Shown here one piece after another: positions 9,496 to 17,570 of a DNA stretch of 64,000 nt. The first letter of the stretch is position 1. Each line of letters starts with the position of its first letter. Location: NCBI GenBank assembly GCA_963751395.1, contig CAVVUC010000001.1, positions 248,001 to 312,000 on the forward strand, written 5' to 3'. This stretch comes from CAVVUC01 sp963751395. GTDB taxonomy: Bacteria > Verrucomicrobiota > Verrucomicrobiia > Chthoniobacterales > Chthoniobacteraceae. Both the position numbers and the translations under genes were made by a program. The notes beneath the pieces were generated by a model. The model was not told where the DNA came from, did not search any database, and worked only from the letters and a program-made list of their open reading frames with translations.

Positions 9496-11007
9496 ATGAT
9501 CGCGCTCATTGAGAGACCGCACACGCGATCCGCGTTTTCAACACGCGACGCCCAATCGCGCCTGGCGCTCACGCCTGTCCGCGAACGTCTGCGCGTCGTC
9601 CGCAAACTCCGTCACCTCATTGCCGAAAATGCCGGCGCACTCGCAGACGCCGCCGCCTCAGTCAGTGATCGCCCCATTGCCGAAAAACTTGTCTCGGAGG
9701 TGTTGCCGCTCGCGGATGCCTGCCGCTGGCTGGAGCGAAACGCTGCACGCATCCTCGCGTCCCGTCTTTGCGGGAAAAGCGGACGCCCGTTCTGGATGCG
9801 CGGCGTCACGTTCGAAGTGCAGCGCCAGCCTCTCGGCGTTGTGCTCGTCATCGGTCCCGGAAACTACCCGCTCTTCCTTCCTGCCGTGCATGCGCTGCAC
9901 GCGCTGACGGCCGGAAACGCGGTCCTGCTCAAGCCCGCGCCGGGTACGCGCCACGTCGCACTCGCTTTCGCAAAGCTCGCGTTCGCCGCCGGCCTGGATC
10001 CCGGGCTGCTCACGATTCTGCCGGAGAGCGTCGAAGCGGCGCGGGACGCGATCGAACGGGGCGTGGACAAGGTCGTCTTCACCGGCTCCTCGGAGAACGG
10101 GCGCGACGTTCTTGCCGAACTCGCCGCGAGCAACACGCCATCCGTGATGGAACTCTCCGGCGAAGACGCCGTCATCGTCCTCGCCGACGCCGATCCAGAC
10201 CTCGTCGTCCGCGCTCTGCGCTTCGGCACCAGCTTGAACGACGGCAACACCTGCATCGCCCCGCGCCGCCTGATCGTCGTCGGAGATGTCCCGGACAGGA
10301 TTTCGAAAATCTTCGCTTCCGAATATGTCCCGGAGGGACCTCGGAAATTAGCCGGTGGCGTCAGCCACCGGAATACGGATGAAACACCCACGCGCCCCGG
10401 CGGGGGCGCTGGAAACTCGCATTCCGATTCCGCCGTCCCTCCGGGACGGATTCCTGTTGCGGACGAGTTCCGGTGGCCGACGCCACCGGCTAATTTCCTT
10501 CGTCCCTCCGGGACGAAAGGCGAGGCAGCGCGACATGAGAACCGTCACGATTGCATCGCTGCGATTCCCATCCATGTCGTCCCGGACGAATCGGCGGCAA
10601 TCGCCCTCGTCAACACCGCCGACTTCGCGCTCGGCTGTTCCATCTTCTCCCGCGACGTCGCCGCGGCCCGGGCGCTCGCTGCGCGCATCATGACCGGCTT
10701 CGTGCTCATCAACGATCTCATCGTTCCCACCGCCGATCCGCGTATGCCGTTTGGCGGCGTGAAAGCGAGCGGCTTCGGCACCACGCGCGGCGACGAGGGT
10801 TTGCTGGAAATGACATTCCCTCACGTTGTCGCCGTGCGAAGCGGCCGGTTGCGCCCGCATTTCGACGAGCCGGAAGCGGGCGATGCGCGGCTGTTTTCCT
10901 CTTACATCCTGGCCGCTCACGGTCGCGGACGGCAGCGATTCGGAGCGGTTCGCGAATTGATCGGCGCACTCATTCACAAAACAAAAAACAGAAAGACAAA
11001 TCCATGA
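9496..11007 (+). CDS. Carotenoid aldehyde dehydrogenase with in-frame repeat insertion
   Basis: 503 residues from ATG 9496; ATG 9469 would add nine residues. NAD(P)-dependent aldehyde dehydrogenase fold: VLVIGPGNYPLFLP, FTGSSENGRDV, the general-base motif MELSGED and the catalytic cysteine in NDGNTCIAPRR. The C-terminal part has ADFALGCSIFSRDV and MPFGGVKASGFG. Between them, about 63 residues rich in Pro, Arg and Gly are encoded by repeat element copy 2 and resemble no ALDH. The frame survives, but folding or cofactor binding may be impaired. In staphyloxanthin-type routes such an enzyme oxidises a C30 aldehyde to the carboxylic acid; that role is inferred from context. It overlaps the next gene by ATGA. 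Confidence 0.85.
   Translation: MIALIERPHTRSAFSTRDAQSRLALTPVRERLRVVRKLRHLIAENAGALADAAASVSDRPIAEKLVSEVLPLADACRWLERNAARILASRLCGKSGRPFWMRGVTFEVQRQPLGVVLVIGPGNYPLFLPAVHALHALTAGNAVLLKPAPGTRHVALAFAKLAFAAGLDPGLLTILPESVEAARDAIERGVDKVVFTGSSENGRDVLAELAASNTPSVMELSGEDAVIVLADADPDLVVRALRFGTSLNDGNTCIAPRRLIVVGDVPDRISKIFASEYVPEGPRKLAGGVSHRNTDETPTRPGGGAGNSHSDSAVPPGRIPVADEFRWPTPPANFLRPSGTKGEAARHENRHDCIAAIPIHVVPDESAAIALVNTADFALGCSIFSRDVAAARALAARIMTGFVLINDLIVPTADPRMPFGGVKASGFGTTRGDEGLLEMTFPHVVAVRSGRLRPHFDEPEAGDARLFSSYILAAHGRGRQRFGAVRELIGALIHKTKNRKTNP
10327..10514. repeat. Inverted-repeat element, copy 2, inside the aldehyde dehydrogenase gene
   Basis: 188 bp, arms 10327-10371 and 10470-10514 of 45 bp, reverse complements with four mismatches. 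The arm core (GGAAATTAGCCGGTGG) is shared with copy 1, while the middle of the element differs in sequence. The whole element is read through in the aldehyde dehydrogenase frame without a stop. It lies between the codons for the catalytic-cysteine segment and the C-terminal segment. Confidence 0.85.
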
Positions 11008-12554
11008 AACGAGCAGGCATTATTGGCGGCGGACTGGGCGGACTCGCCTCGGCATGCGTGCTGGCGGCGCGCGGTCACAAGGTCACGCTCTTCGAGCGCA
11101 ACGAATGGCTCGGCGGCAAGGCTGCGCAGCTCAACGGCGACGGCTTCCGGTTCGACATGGGGCCGACGATTGTCACGATCCCATCGGTGCTGCGCCGAAT
11201 CTTCAGCGAGGCCGGCGCGCGCATGGAGGATTACCTCGAACTCGTCCGGCTCGATCCGCAGTGGCGCTGTTTCTTTGAAGACGGCTCCGTGCTTGATCTC
11301 GCGCAGGACCCGGCCCGGATGGCGCAGACCCTCGACGCCTTCGCGCCCGGCACCAACTCCGGCCAGCGCTATCGGGAATTCATCGACTACAGCGAGCGCC
11401 TCAACGGCATCTCGCAGCGGCAGTTTTTCTACAAGCCCATCGGCGGCCTGGGCGACATGCTCGATTGGAAGTCGTCGTTCGACCCTAAGATGCTCCGCGA
11501 CGTGCTTGCAATGCGCATGGGCCGCTCGGTCGCCAGCACCGTGCGCGCCTACAATCCCGATCCGCGCGTGGCGCAGATGATCGATCACTTCACGCAATAC
11601 GTCGGCTCGTCGCCGTATGGCTCGCCCGCAATTCTCTGCGGCATCGCGCACATGCAGACTGACGAAGGCGTGTGGTATCCGATCGGCGGCACCAGGGCCG
11701 TTCCGCTCGCGCTGGAAAAGCTCGCGCGCGAACTCGGCGTCGAGTTCCGCCCCGGCACGAAGATCGAAAAAATCCTGTCGCGCGACGGCGAAGTCACCGG
11801 CGTGCGCACCGAAGCCGGCGAGGAGATCGCACTCAACGCGGTCGTGTCGAACTGCGATTCCGTCCGCACGCACCGCGAACTCATCAACGGCTCCGTCGGC
11901 GCGGCGTTTGAGAAGCGGCGCAGCTACGAACCCGCGTGCTCCGGCGTCGTGCTCTATCTCGGCCTCAACAAACGCTACGAGCACCTCGCGCATCACGACT
12001 TCGTCTTCAGCCGCGACCCGCACGAGGAGTTCGATTTCATTTACAAAAAGGGCGAGCCCGCTCCCGATCCGACGTGCTACCTCGCGGCGACCACCTGCAC
12101 CGAGCCGGGCACCGCGCCCGCTGGCGGCGAGGCGCTCTACGTGCTCGTTCACACGCCGTATCTGCGGCCGCATCATGATTGGAAAAAGATGCTCCCGGAG
12201 TATCGGCGCGTCATTTTGGAAAAACTCAAGCGCACCGGCAAAATGCCCGACATCGAGTCGCGCATCGTCTTCGAGCGCACGCTCACGCCGCAGGACATCC
12301 ACGAGCGCTACCACGTCCTCAACGGCGCGATCTACGGCCTCGCGAGTCACGGCAAGTTTCTGGGCGCCTTCAAGCCCGGCAACCGCAGCCCCGACGTGCG
12401 CGGCCTCTATCTCGCAGGCGGCGCGGCGCATCCCGGCCCCGGCATGCCGATGGTGCTGATGTCCGGCTGGATTGCCGCCGATGCGCTCGATCGGGACGCC
12501 CCGGCTGACCCTGGTGGGCGCAAGGCTGCAAGCCTTGAGCCTGCGATGGTGTGA
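11004..12554 (+). CDS. Carotenoid desaturase/oxidase, CrtN/CrtP type
   Basis: 516 residues, ATG 11004 overlapping the previous stop as ATGA. FAD-binding N-terminus GIIGGGLGGLASACVLAARG, then GGKAAQLNGDGFRFDMGPT; the middle has the family segment VWYPIGGTRAVPLALEKLA; the C-terminal FAD motif is LYLAGGAAHPGPGMPMVLM. It is a paralogue of the gene at 7673. In C30 pathways one such enzyme dehydrogenates dehydrosqualene or squalene and the other oxidises the terminal methyl groups; which copy does which cannot be decided by eye. The stop overlaps the next ATG as TGATG. Confidence 0.9.
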   Translation: MKRAGIIGGGLGGLASACVLAARGHKVTLFERNEWLGGKAAQLNGDGFRFDMGPTIVTIPSVLRRIFSEAGARMEDYLELVRLDPQWRCFFEDGSVLDLAQDPARMAQTLDAFAPGTNSGQRYREFIDYSERLNGISQRQFFYKPIGGLGDMLDWKSSFDPKMLRDVLAMRMGRSVASTVRAYNPDPRVAQMIDHFTQYVGSSPYGSPAILCGIAHMQTDEGVWYPIGGTRAVPLALEKLARELGVEFRPGTKIEKILSRDGEVTGVRTEAGEEIALNAVVSNCDSVRTHRELINGSVGAAFEKRRSYEPACSGVVLYLGLNKRYEHLAHHDFVFSRDPHEEFDFIYKKGEPAPDPTCYLAATTCTEPGTAPAGGEALYVLVHTPYLRPHHDWKKMLPEYRRVILEKLKRTGKMPDIESRIVFERTLTPQDIHERYHVLNGAIYGLASHGKFLGAFKPGNRSPDVRGLYLAGGAAHPGPGMPMVLMSGWIAADALDRDAPADPGGRKAASLEPAMV

Positions 12555-13366
12555 TGAAAACCAGGTCGCAGAGATTGTCGGAATCGGCGGTGCCGAACGT
12601 TTCCGCGCGCGGCGTGAATCTGTTCGCCGCCTACAGCCGACGGTATCTGCGCCGACGTTTTCACTCGATCCGGATTTTGAAAAGCGGTCTGCCTCCTCGC
12701 GATCTGGCGGGCCCGCTCGTCATCTATCTCAATCACGCCTCGTGGTGGGATCCGCTCGTTTGCCTGCTGCTCTCACGCGATTTTTTTCCAAGCCGCACGC
12801 ACTACGCGCCGATCGAAGCTGCGATGCTGGAGCGATACGGCATTTTCAAACGCCTCGGCTTTTTTCCCGTCGAGGAGCAGAGCACGTGCGCCGCGCTGCA
12901 CTTTCTGCGGACGACCCACGCGATCCTGTCCTCATCGCAAAACGTCGTGTGGCTCACGCCGCAGGGCCGCTTCATGGACGTGCGCGAGCGTCCGCTTCGG
13001 ATGAAAGACGGCCTCGGCGCGATGGCCAGGCGCGAGCCGGGCGCGGTGTTCATTCCGCTCGCGATCGAATACGCATTCTGGACCGAGCCCCGACCGGAAA
13101 TCCTCGTTTCATTTGGCGAGCCCATCACCCCGGCCACCGAGCCGGCCTGCGACGCCGGCGAATGGACGCGCGTCTTCACCGACGCGCTCGAATCCACGCA
13201 GGACGAACTCGCCGCCCGTTCGTGCCGGCGCGACGCCACCGAATGGCTGGTGCTCAACCGCGGCAAGTCCGGCGTGAGCGGCATCTACGACGCCTGGCGC
13301 TGGCTGCGTGCGCGGCTCACGGGCGCCGGATTCGTGCGCGAACATCAACCGGAAAAGCCGCAATGA
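12554..13366 (+). CDS. PlsC-type acyltransferase, probable carotenoid acyl transferase
   Basis: 270 residues. A GTG three bases upstream is an alternative start, but the ATG at 12554 forms the TGATG junction. The HX4D acyltransferase motif is NHASWWDPL, followed by a glycerol-phosphate-acyltransferase-like block (VVWLTPQGRFMD) and VFIPLAIEYAFW. Such enzymes transfer acyl groups from acyl-CoA or acyl-ACP at the membrane face. Its place between carotenoid oxidases and a glycosyltransferase suggests that it esterifies the sugar of a glycosyl carotenoid, as CrtO does in staphyloxanthin; CrtO belongs to a different family, so this is an analogy. Lysophospholipid acylation is the alternative. Confidence 0.8.
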   Translation: MKTRSQRLSESAVPNVSARGVNLFAAYSRRYLRRRFHSIRILKSGLPPRDLAGPLVIYLNHASWWDPLVCLLLSRDFFPSRTHYAPIEAAMLERYGIFKRLGFFPVEEQSTCAALHFLRTTHAILSSSQNVVWLTPQGRFMDVRERPLRMKDGLGAMARREPGAVFIPLAIEYAFWTEPRPEILVSFGEPITPATEPACDAGEWTRVFTDALESTQDELAARSCRRDATEWLVLNRGKSGVSGIYDAWRWLRARLTGAGFVREHQPEKPQ

Positions 13367-14502
13367 TCGTCTGGATCGCCGCCGCAAGCTGCCTGCTGGC
13401 CGTCGTGCCGGCTGTGCTGTTCGTTCGCAACCTCGCACTCTACGCTCCGCTGCCCGCGTCCGGCCAATCCCGCCCGCGCTTCTCCGTGCTCATTCCCGCG
13501 CGCAACGAAGAGGCCAACATCGCGGCGGCGGTTCGATCCGTTTTGGAAAATGAAAACGCCGATCTCGAAGTCATCGTGCTCGACGACGCCTCGACGGATC
13601 GCACGGCGGAGATCGTCCGCGACCTTGCCGCCAGCGATGCGCGCGTTCGCCTCGAAACCGCTCTGCCGCTGCCCGCCGGCTGGTGCGGAAAGCAGCACGC
13701 ATGTCATCTCCTCGCGCAACTCGCGCGGCATCCGCTGCTGGTTTTCATCGACGCCGACGTGCGTCTCACGCCCGATGCGCTGGCGCGGATGTCAGTTTTC
13801 ATGGAGCAAAGCGGCGCCGCGCTCGCCAGCGGCGTGCCGCTTCAGGAGATGCGGACATTTTCCGAACGCCTTCTCATTCCGCTCATCCATTTTGTGATGC
13901 TCGGGTTCCTGCCGATCAAGCGGATGCGCGCCACCTCCGACCCCGCTTGCTGCGCGGGTTGCGGCCAGCTTTTCATTGCGCAACGCGAAGCTTATATGAC
14001 CTGCGGCGGGCACAGCGTCATCCGCGACACGCTGCACGACGGCGCGAAGCTGCCTCGCGTCTTTCGGGCGGCAGGATTCCGGACCGATCTTTTCGACGCC
14101 ACCGACATCGCCGTTTGCCGGATGTTTTTAACAAATGCCGACGTCTGGCGCGGCCTCGGTAGAAACGCACATGAAGCCCTCGGCTCGCCGCAGTTGATTG
14201 GCCCGGCAACGTTGCTGCTTTTCGGCGGACAAATCCTCCCGCTCTGCTTGCTGATCGTGGCCTGTCTGCAAGCGCCGCTGTCAGCGTGGGCAGTTTCGTT
14301 TTCGCTCATCGGAACAGTCGCCGCATTTCTTCCGCGCCTGCTTGCAGTCGGGCGTTTTCGCCAGCCGCTGGGCAGCGCGCTGCTCCATCCCATCGGCATC
14401 GCGGCACTGCTCGCGATCCAGTGGTTTGCATTTTTCCGCTCGCTCCGCCATCGCCCCGCAGTCTGGAAGGGCCGCTCCTATCTCCAGGCCCAGCCAACAT
14501 GA
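13363..14502 (+). CDS. Membrane-bound family 2 glycosyltransferase, probable carotenoid glycosyltransferase
   Basis: 379 residues, ATG overlapping the previous stop as ATGA. One N-terminal membrane span, then a GT-A domain with VLIPARNEEANI, VLDDASTDRTAEIV and the metal-binding FIDADVRLTPDAL; a C-terminal group of hydrophobic segments begins near residue 280 (LIGPATLLLFGGQ). The family matches CrtQ-type enzymes that add glucose to a carotenoid acid. The substrate is inferred from neighbours. The stop overlaps the next start (ATGA). Confidence 0.85.
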   Translation: MIVWIAAASCLLAVVPAVLFVRNLALYAPLPASGQSRPRFSVLIPARNEEANIAAAVRSVLENENADLEVIVLDDASTDRTAEIVRDLAASDARVRLETALPLPAGWCGKQHACHLLAQLARHPLLVFIDADVRLTPDALARMSVFMEQSGAALASGVPLQEMRTFSERLLIPLIHFVMLGFLPIKRMRATSDPACCAGCGQLFIAQREAYMTCGGHSVIRDTLHDGAKLPRVFRAAGFRTDLFDATDIAVCRMFLTNADVWRGLGRNAHEALGSPQLIGPATLLLFGGQILPLCLLIVACLQAPLSAWAVSFSLIGTVAAFLPRLLAVGRFRQPLGSALLHPIGIAALLAIQWFAFFRSLRHRPAVWKGRSYLQAQPT

Positions 14503-14990
14503 AACGCCTGCTGCTCATTCTGATCGCGCTCCACGGAATCGCCGCCGTCGCCGCGCCGGTGGAAAAGCTCGCCGACTTCGAGCTTTCCGACCAGGACGCA
14601 AAGCCGCGCAGCTATCGTTTTCCAAAAGCGAAAGTCACCGTGATGACCGTTGCCGACCACAAAGGCTCGGCGCAGCTCGAGCCGTGGATTCAGCGGCTCT
14701 ACGACCGTTACGAAAAGCGCATCGACATCGACGGCGTGGCGGACGTCTCGATGATCCCGAAACCATTCCACGGCATCTTTCGCGCGGCGTTTCGGAAACA
14801 GCTCACCTACTCCGTCATGCTCGACTGGGGCGGCTCGGTCGTGAAGCAGTTCGGATACGAAAAAGGCGTGGCGAACGTCTATGTCATCGACCGCGAGGGC
14901 CGCATCGTGAAGCAGCTCACCGGCCCGTTCAGCGAAGCCGGCGGGCGTGAACTCTTCCGCGAAATCGACCGGGCGATCGCGGGGACGTAA
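14499..14990 (+). CDS. Small secreted thioredoxin-fold-like protein
   Basis: 163 residues with a clear signal peptide (MKRLLLILIALHGIAAVAA). The mature part (VEKLADFELSDQDAKPRSY, then MLDWGGSVVKQFGY and NVYVIDREGRIVKQLTGPF) follows the strand order of AhpC/TSA or TlpA-like thioredoxin folds, but has no CxxC or peroxidatic cysteine. It is the last gene of the coupled carotenoid operon. A structural or lipid-related periplasmic role is possible; no function can be assigned. Confidence 0.7.
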   Translation: MKRLLLILIALHGIAAVAAPVEKLADFELSDQDAKPRSYRFPKAKVTVMTVADHKGSAQLEPWIQRLYDRYEKRIDIDGVADVSMIPKPFHGIFRAAFRKQLTYSVMLDWGGSVVKQFGYEKGVANVYVIDREGRIVKQLTGPFSEAGGRELFREIDRAIAGT

Positions 14991-15035
14991 TTGAAACGCC
15001 GCCGTTCAGCAAAGCACAGCTTTCAAAGACAAGCG

Positions 15036-15060
15036 CGTGCCCAGGTGCAACTTGGGCACG
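15036..15060. repeat. Palindromic intergenic repeat
   Basis: A 25 bp near-perfect palindrome with arms CGTGCCCAGGTG and AACTTGGGCACG, between the end of the carotenoid operon and the end of the convergent XylR-type gene. In one frame it reads VPKLHLGTR, a string I recall from spurious proteins translated from such repeats in several phyla. It may also act as a bidirectional terminator hairpin, although no T-tract follows. Confidence 0.6.
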
Positions 15061-15097
15061 AGGGAATCGAACGAGAGTGTGATCCTCGCTGCGCGTT

Positions 15098-16228
15098 CTA
15101 AAAGCGATCGTTCTGTTGTTTCCAAAGAGTAGGGGGAATGCCCTCCTGTCGTTGGAAGGCCCGCTGGAACGTGCGGAGGTTGCCGAAGCCGCAACGTTCC
15201 GCGACATTTTCGATCTTCGGGTTGTGGCCACGGAGCAGTTCCTGGGCGCGCCGCAGCCGCAGGCGCAGCAAGCAGACCATGGGGGTGGAGCCCAGGTCGG
15301 CATGGAATTCGTTGTAAAGCCCGCGCAGCGAAACGCCGCAGTGCAGCGCCACAGCCTTGGCGTCGAGGCCCGGATCGGCCAGGTGTTCGATCATGTAGCG
15401 CAGCGCGCTTTTGACCAGCGGCTGGCGCGCGGCCACGGAGTCGGTGCTCTTGCGGGCGATCAAGGTGACCGGCGGAAACACCACGGTGGTTTCGGCGAGG
15501 GGTTTGCCGGCCATCAGGGCATCGAGCATGGCGGCGGCCTGATAGGCTTTTTCCTCGAGCTGGGAGACGATGCTGGTGATGGGCACGGCGGCAAGTTCGC
15601 AGATCAGTTCGAGGTTGCCGCAGCCGACCACCGCGAGGTCGTCCGGCACCTGCCAGCCGGCGTCGCAGGCGGCCTCGATCACCCGCGCGGCCAGCAGGTC
15701 GTCCTCGGCAAACAACCCGAGGGGCTTGGGCAATTTCGTGAGTTTCCTGCGAAACCACTCACCGACTCCGGCGCCATGCTCGGCGAGCATTTCGAGATCG
15801 AGGCAATCATGCCCTGCGGCTTTCAACACCTCGCGAAAACCCTCCAGCCGACGCATCGCGTGGAGGTTGCGCGAGTAACGCAGGCAGGCGAAATGCCGGT
15901 GCCGGCAATCGAGCAGGTGTCGGGCTGCCATCCGCCCGATCTCATGCTCGTCACATTCCACATTGGCAGCCGGGAGACGCAGGTCGTTGCATCCATGAAT
16001 CACCGTCGGCACCTTGCGCGACATGTTTTTTACAAACTTCACCAGGTCCGGCCGGAACACGTTGGTCGTCAGCATACCATCGGCCTGCCAGCCTTCCGGC
16101 ACCGACCCGTGATAGACTGCGAAGGTATTGAGAATCCAGCCTGCCTCCCGCGCATACCGGGAAAAACCCGCGAGAACCGGAGGATTCATGAAGCCGAGAA
16201 CGATCAGGATGCGTTTGCGCTTCTGCAT
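15098..16228 (-). CDS. XylR-family transcriptional regulator (sugar-binding domain plus AraC HTH)
   Basis: 376 residues from the ATG at 16228 (MQKRKRILIVLGF); an upstream TTG at 16270 falls inside the operator-like motif and is unlikely. Residues 1-270 form a LacI-type periplasmic-binding-like sensor (GCNDLRLPAANVECDEHEIG, FAEDDLLAARVIEAA, VPDDLAVVGCGNLE). The C-terminal 100 residues are an AraC-family double helix-turn-helix (LDAKAVALHCGVSLRGLYNE, then NVAERCGFGNLRTFQRAFQR). This is the XylR architecture, in which xylose or a related sugar activates DNA binding to direct repeats. It faces the polysaccharide locus and has a 21-bp-spaced direct repeat 25 bp upstream of its own start. It is the probable local regulator. 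Confidence 0.9.
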   Translation of the reverse strand: MQKRKRILIVLGFMNPPVLAGFSRYAREAGWILNTFAVYHGSVPEGWQADGMLTTNVFRPDLVKFVKNMSRKVPTVIHGCNDLRLPAANVECDEHEIGRMAARHLLDCRHRHFACLRYSRNLHAMRRLEGFREVLKAAGHDCLDLEMLAEHGAGVGEWFRRKLTKLPKPLGLFAEDDLLAARVIEAACDAGWQVPDDLAVVGCGNLELICELAAVPITSIVSQLEEKAYQAAAMLDALMAGKPLAETTVVFPPVTLIARKSTDSVAARQPLVKSALRYMIEHLADPGLDAKAVALHCGVSLRGLYNEFHADLGSTPMVCLLRLRLRRAQELLRGHNPKIENVAERCGFGNLRTFQRAFQRQEGIPPTLWKQQNDRF

Positions 16229-16252
16229 TGGCTTGGGCAGATTACGGTCGGA

Positions 16253-16280
16253 TTGTCGCACAAAATGCAAGCGATGTCAT
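16253..16280 (+). promoter_or_regulatory. Operator-like site 1 (regulator gene)
   Basis: TTGTCGCACAAAATGCAAG followed by CGATGTCAT. Two TGTC half-sites start at 16254 and 16275, exactly 21 bp apart. It lies 25 bp upstream of the XylR-type start codon, in the opposite orientation to that gene, a position suited to autoregulation. Confidence 0.65.
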
Positions 16281-16286
16281 GGAACA

Positions 16287-16638
16287 ATTCCTCACTGCGG
16301 TGCGAAAGGCCGGCTTCGATGAAGGCCCGCAAATCAGCGACCCGCGCAACCCTGCCAGCGCACCGTGGCTGGAACATTTCGCCGGATGGTGGGAAGAAAT
16401 CCCCGCCAAACGCCGCGCCGGGGCGGCGACCTGTCAGGAATCCGGCGCGCCGCCGCGCGGTCAGGACTGTCCGCCCGGCATCGGCCCGGCCTGCATGTTC
16501 CGGTTGAAACCAGGCGATCCCATCACCGCCGTTGGACGGGCGAACCAAATGGTGCATCGGAGCTGCATCGATCTTCCCGCCGCTGCCTCTGTTTCTCGGC
16601 CAAATCCAGAAGTCGCGTCTTGATTTCAGATGCACAAA
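16287..16638. other. Intergenic region between two operator-like sites
   Basis: 352 bp separate site 1 from site 2 in the divergent control region. Open frames on both strands are low-complexity GC-driven translations with no recognisable family, so I see no gene here. The half-sites of the two operators are 386 bp apart, which would allow a regulator-mediated loop in the manner of araCBAD; that is inference. Confidence 0.5.
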
Positions 16639-16666
16639 TTGTCACCCAAAATGCAAGCAGTGTCAT
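16639..16666 (+). promoter_or_regulatory. Operator-like site 2 (first polysaccharide block)
   Basis: TTGTCACCCAAAATGCAAG followed by CAGTGTCAT. Half-sites TGTCA start at 16640 and 16661, 21 bp apart. The downstream half-site abuts the predicted -35 box, the arrangement of AraC- and XylR-type activator sites. Confidence 0.7.
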
Positions 16667-16694
16667 TGATTGGTCGGAATCGGCGAGATAGACT
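16666..16694 (+). promoter_or_regulatory. Predicted sigma-70-type promoter
   Basis: TTGATT at 16666-16671 and TAGACT at 16689-16694 with a 17 bp spacer; each box matches four of six consensus bases. The -35 shares its first base with the downstream operator half-site. Transcription would start near 16701, just before the ATG at 16715. Imperfect boxes fit an activator-dependent promoter. Confidence 0.5.
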
Positions 16695-16714
16695 GCGCTC
16701 CAAACCATCCGCTC

Positions 16715-17482
16715 ATGCTCCACCCATTTTCCCTGCGAACCACAGTATATTGGCTGCTTTCCTCACGGTTCATCACTGCTGCTGCGGCACAGGCCGGTCC
16801 GTCACTTCAGCGTGAGTTTTTCGTTGCACCGGGCGGCTCGGACGCCAATGCAGGCACGAAGGAAAAGCCTTTCCAATCGGTCGAAAAAGCCCGCGATGCC
16901 GTGCGCCCGCTGCTGCATGGGATGACCGGCGACATCGCGGTGACCGTCCGCGGCGGGATCTACCCGGTGCGCGAAACCATCGTGTTCGGCCCCGAGGATT
17001 CGGCCACGGGGAACCACCGGATCTACTACCGCGCGGCGGCGGGGGAAACACCGGTTTTCACCGGCGGCGTGCCGGTCACCGGCTGGGAAATCCACAAAGA
17101 CGGCATCTGGAAGGCCCCGCTGCAACGTGACGAAAAACTGCGCGCCCTTTACGTCAACAACACCCGCGCCGTGATGGCCAACAGCGGCAAAAAAATCCGC
17201 GCCCAAGGCGGCTGGGGGACTTACACCGTCACCGCCGGCCAGGCCCCGTGGGCGTGGCAAAGCGGTCAGGCAGCCGATGGCATCCAATACAACGCCTCCG
17301 ATCTTCCCAAGATCAGCCACAACGTCGCCGACGTCGAAATTGAAAACCAAACGCCCTGGAACAACCTGTTGGAAGTCGATGGCTCACACCGCACGGCCAC
17401 TCTCCAGACCGACTTTTCCATCCAGCCTTCCGTTGTCATTCATGCCACCAGCCCATGGAACGATTGTAGCGTCGCTCTATGA
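16715..17482 (+). pseudogene. Truncated beta-helix protein gene with internal deletion
   Basis: Residues 1-210 match the N-terminus of the beta-helix genes at 22104, 34281 and 44882 (REFFVAPGGSDANAGTKEKP, then GGVPVTGWEIHKDGIWKAP). At 17354-17372 the reading jumps from the TWNKN region straight to NLLEVDGSH. Relative to the gene at 22104 this is an in-frame loss of 351 bp at a shared ACAA. About 60 bp later homology stops and the frame ends in unrelated sequence (WNDCSVAL). The beta-helix core and C-terminus are missing, so it is probably non-functional. The N-terminal 20 or so residues also differ from the other copies. It is the first frame after the regulated promoter. Confidence 0.8.
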
Positions 17483-17499
17483 GCGTCGTAGCCAAAGAA
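17470..17499. repeat. 30 bp dispersed repeat, copy 1
   Basis: CGTCGCTCTATGAGCGTCG followed by TAGCCAAAGAA; it recurs at 24188-24217 with one mismatch. The first half is a near-palindrome around CTCTATGAG. It covers the last codons of the truncated beta-helix gene and marks the breakpoint where homology to its paralogues is lost. Confidence 0.7.
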
Positions 17500-17570
17500 T
17501 CGCAGCCTGCCACATTCATCAACATCGGCGGTCACAGATTGCCGCTACAAGCATCTCATTCGCCACCACC

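Noticed and set aside
9212..9499. 95-residue open frame on + between desaturase and aldehyde dehydrogenase
   Set aside because: Most of it is a translation of the palindromic element (PGGLTEISRWRQPP and its mirror); no protein family is recognisable.
10551..11003. Upstream extension of the second desaturase frame
   Set aside because: Lies entirely inside the aldehyde dehydrogenase gene; the flavin-binding N-terminus starts right after the ATG at 11004, which overlaps the upstream stop.
16228..16623. 131-residue frame on + in the divergent control region
   Set aside because: Overlaps operator-like site 1, has no family signature and is open equally on the other strand; better read as regulatory DNA.
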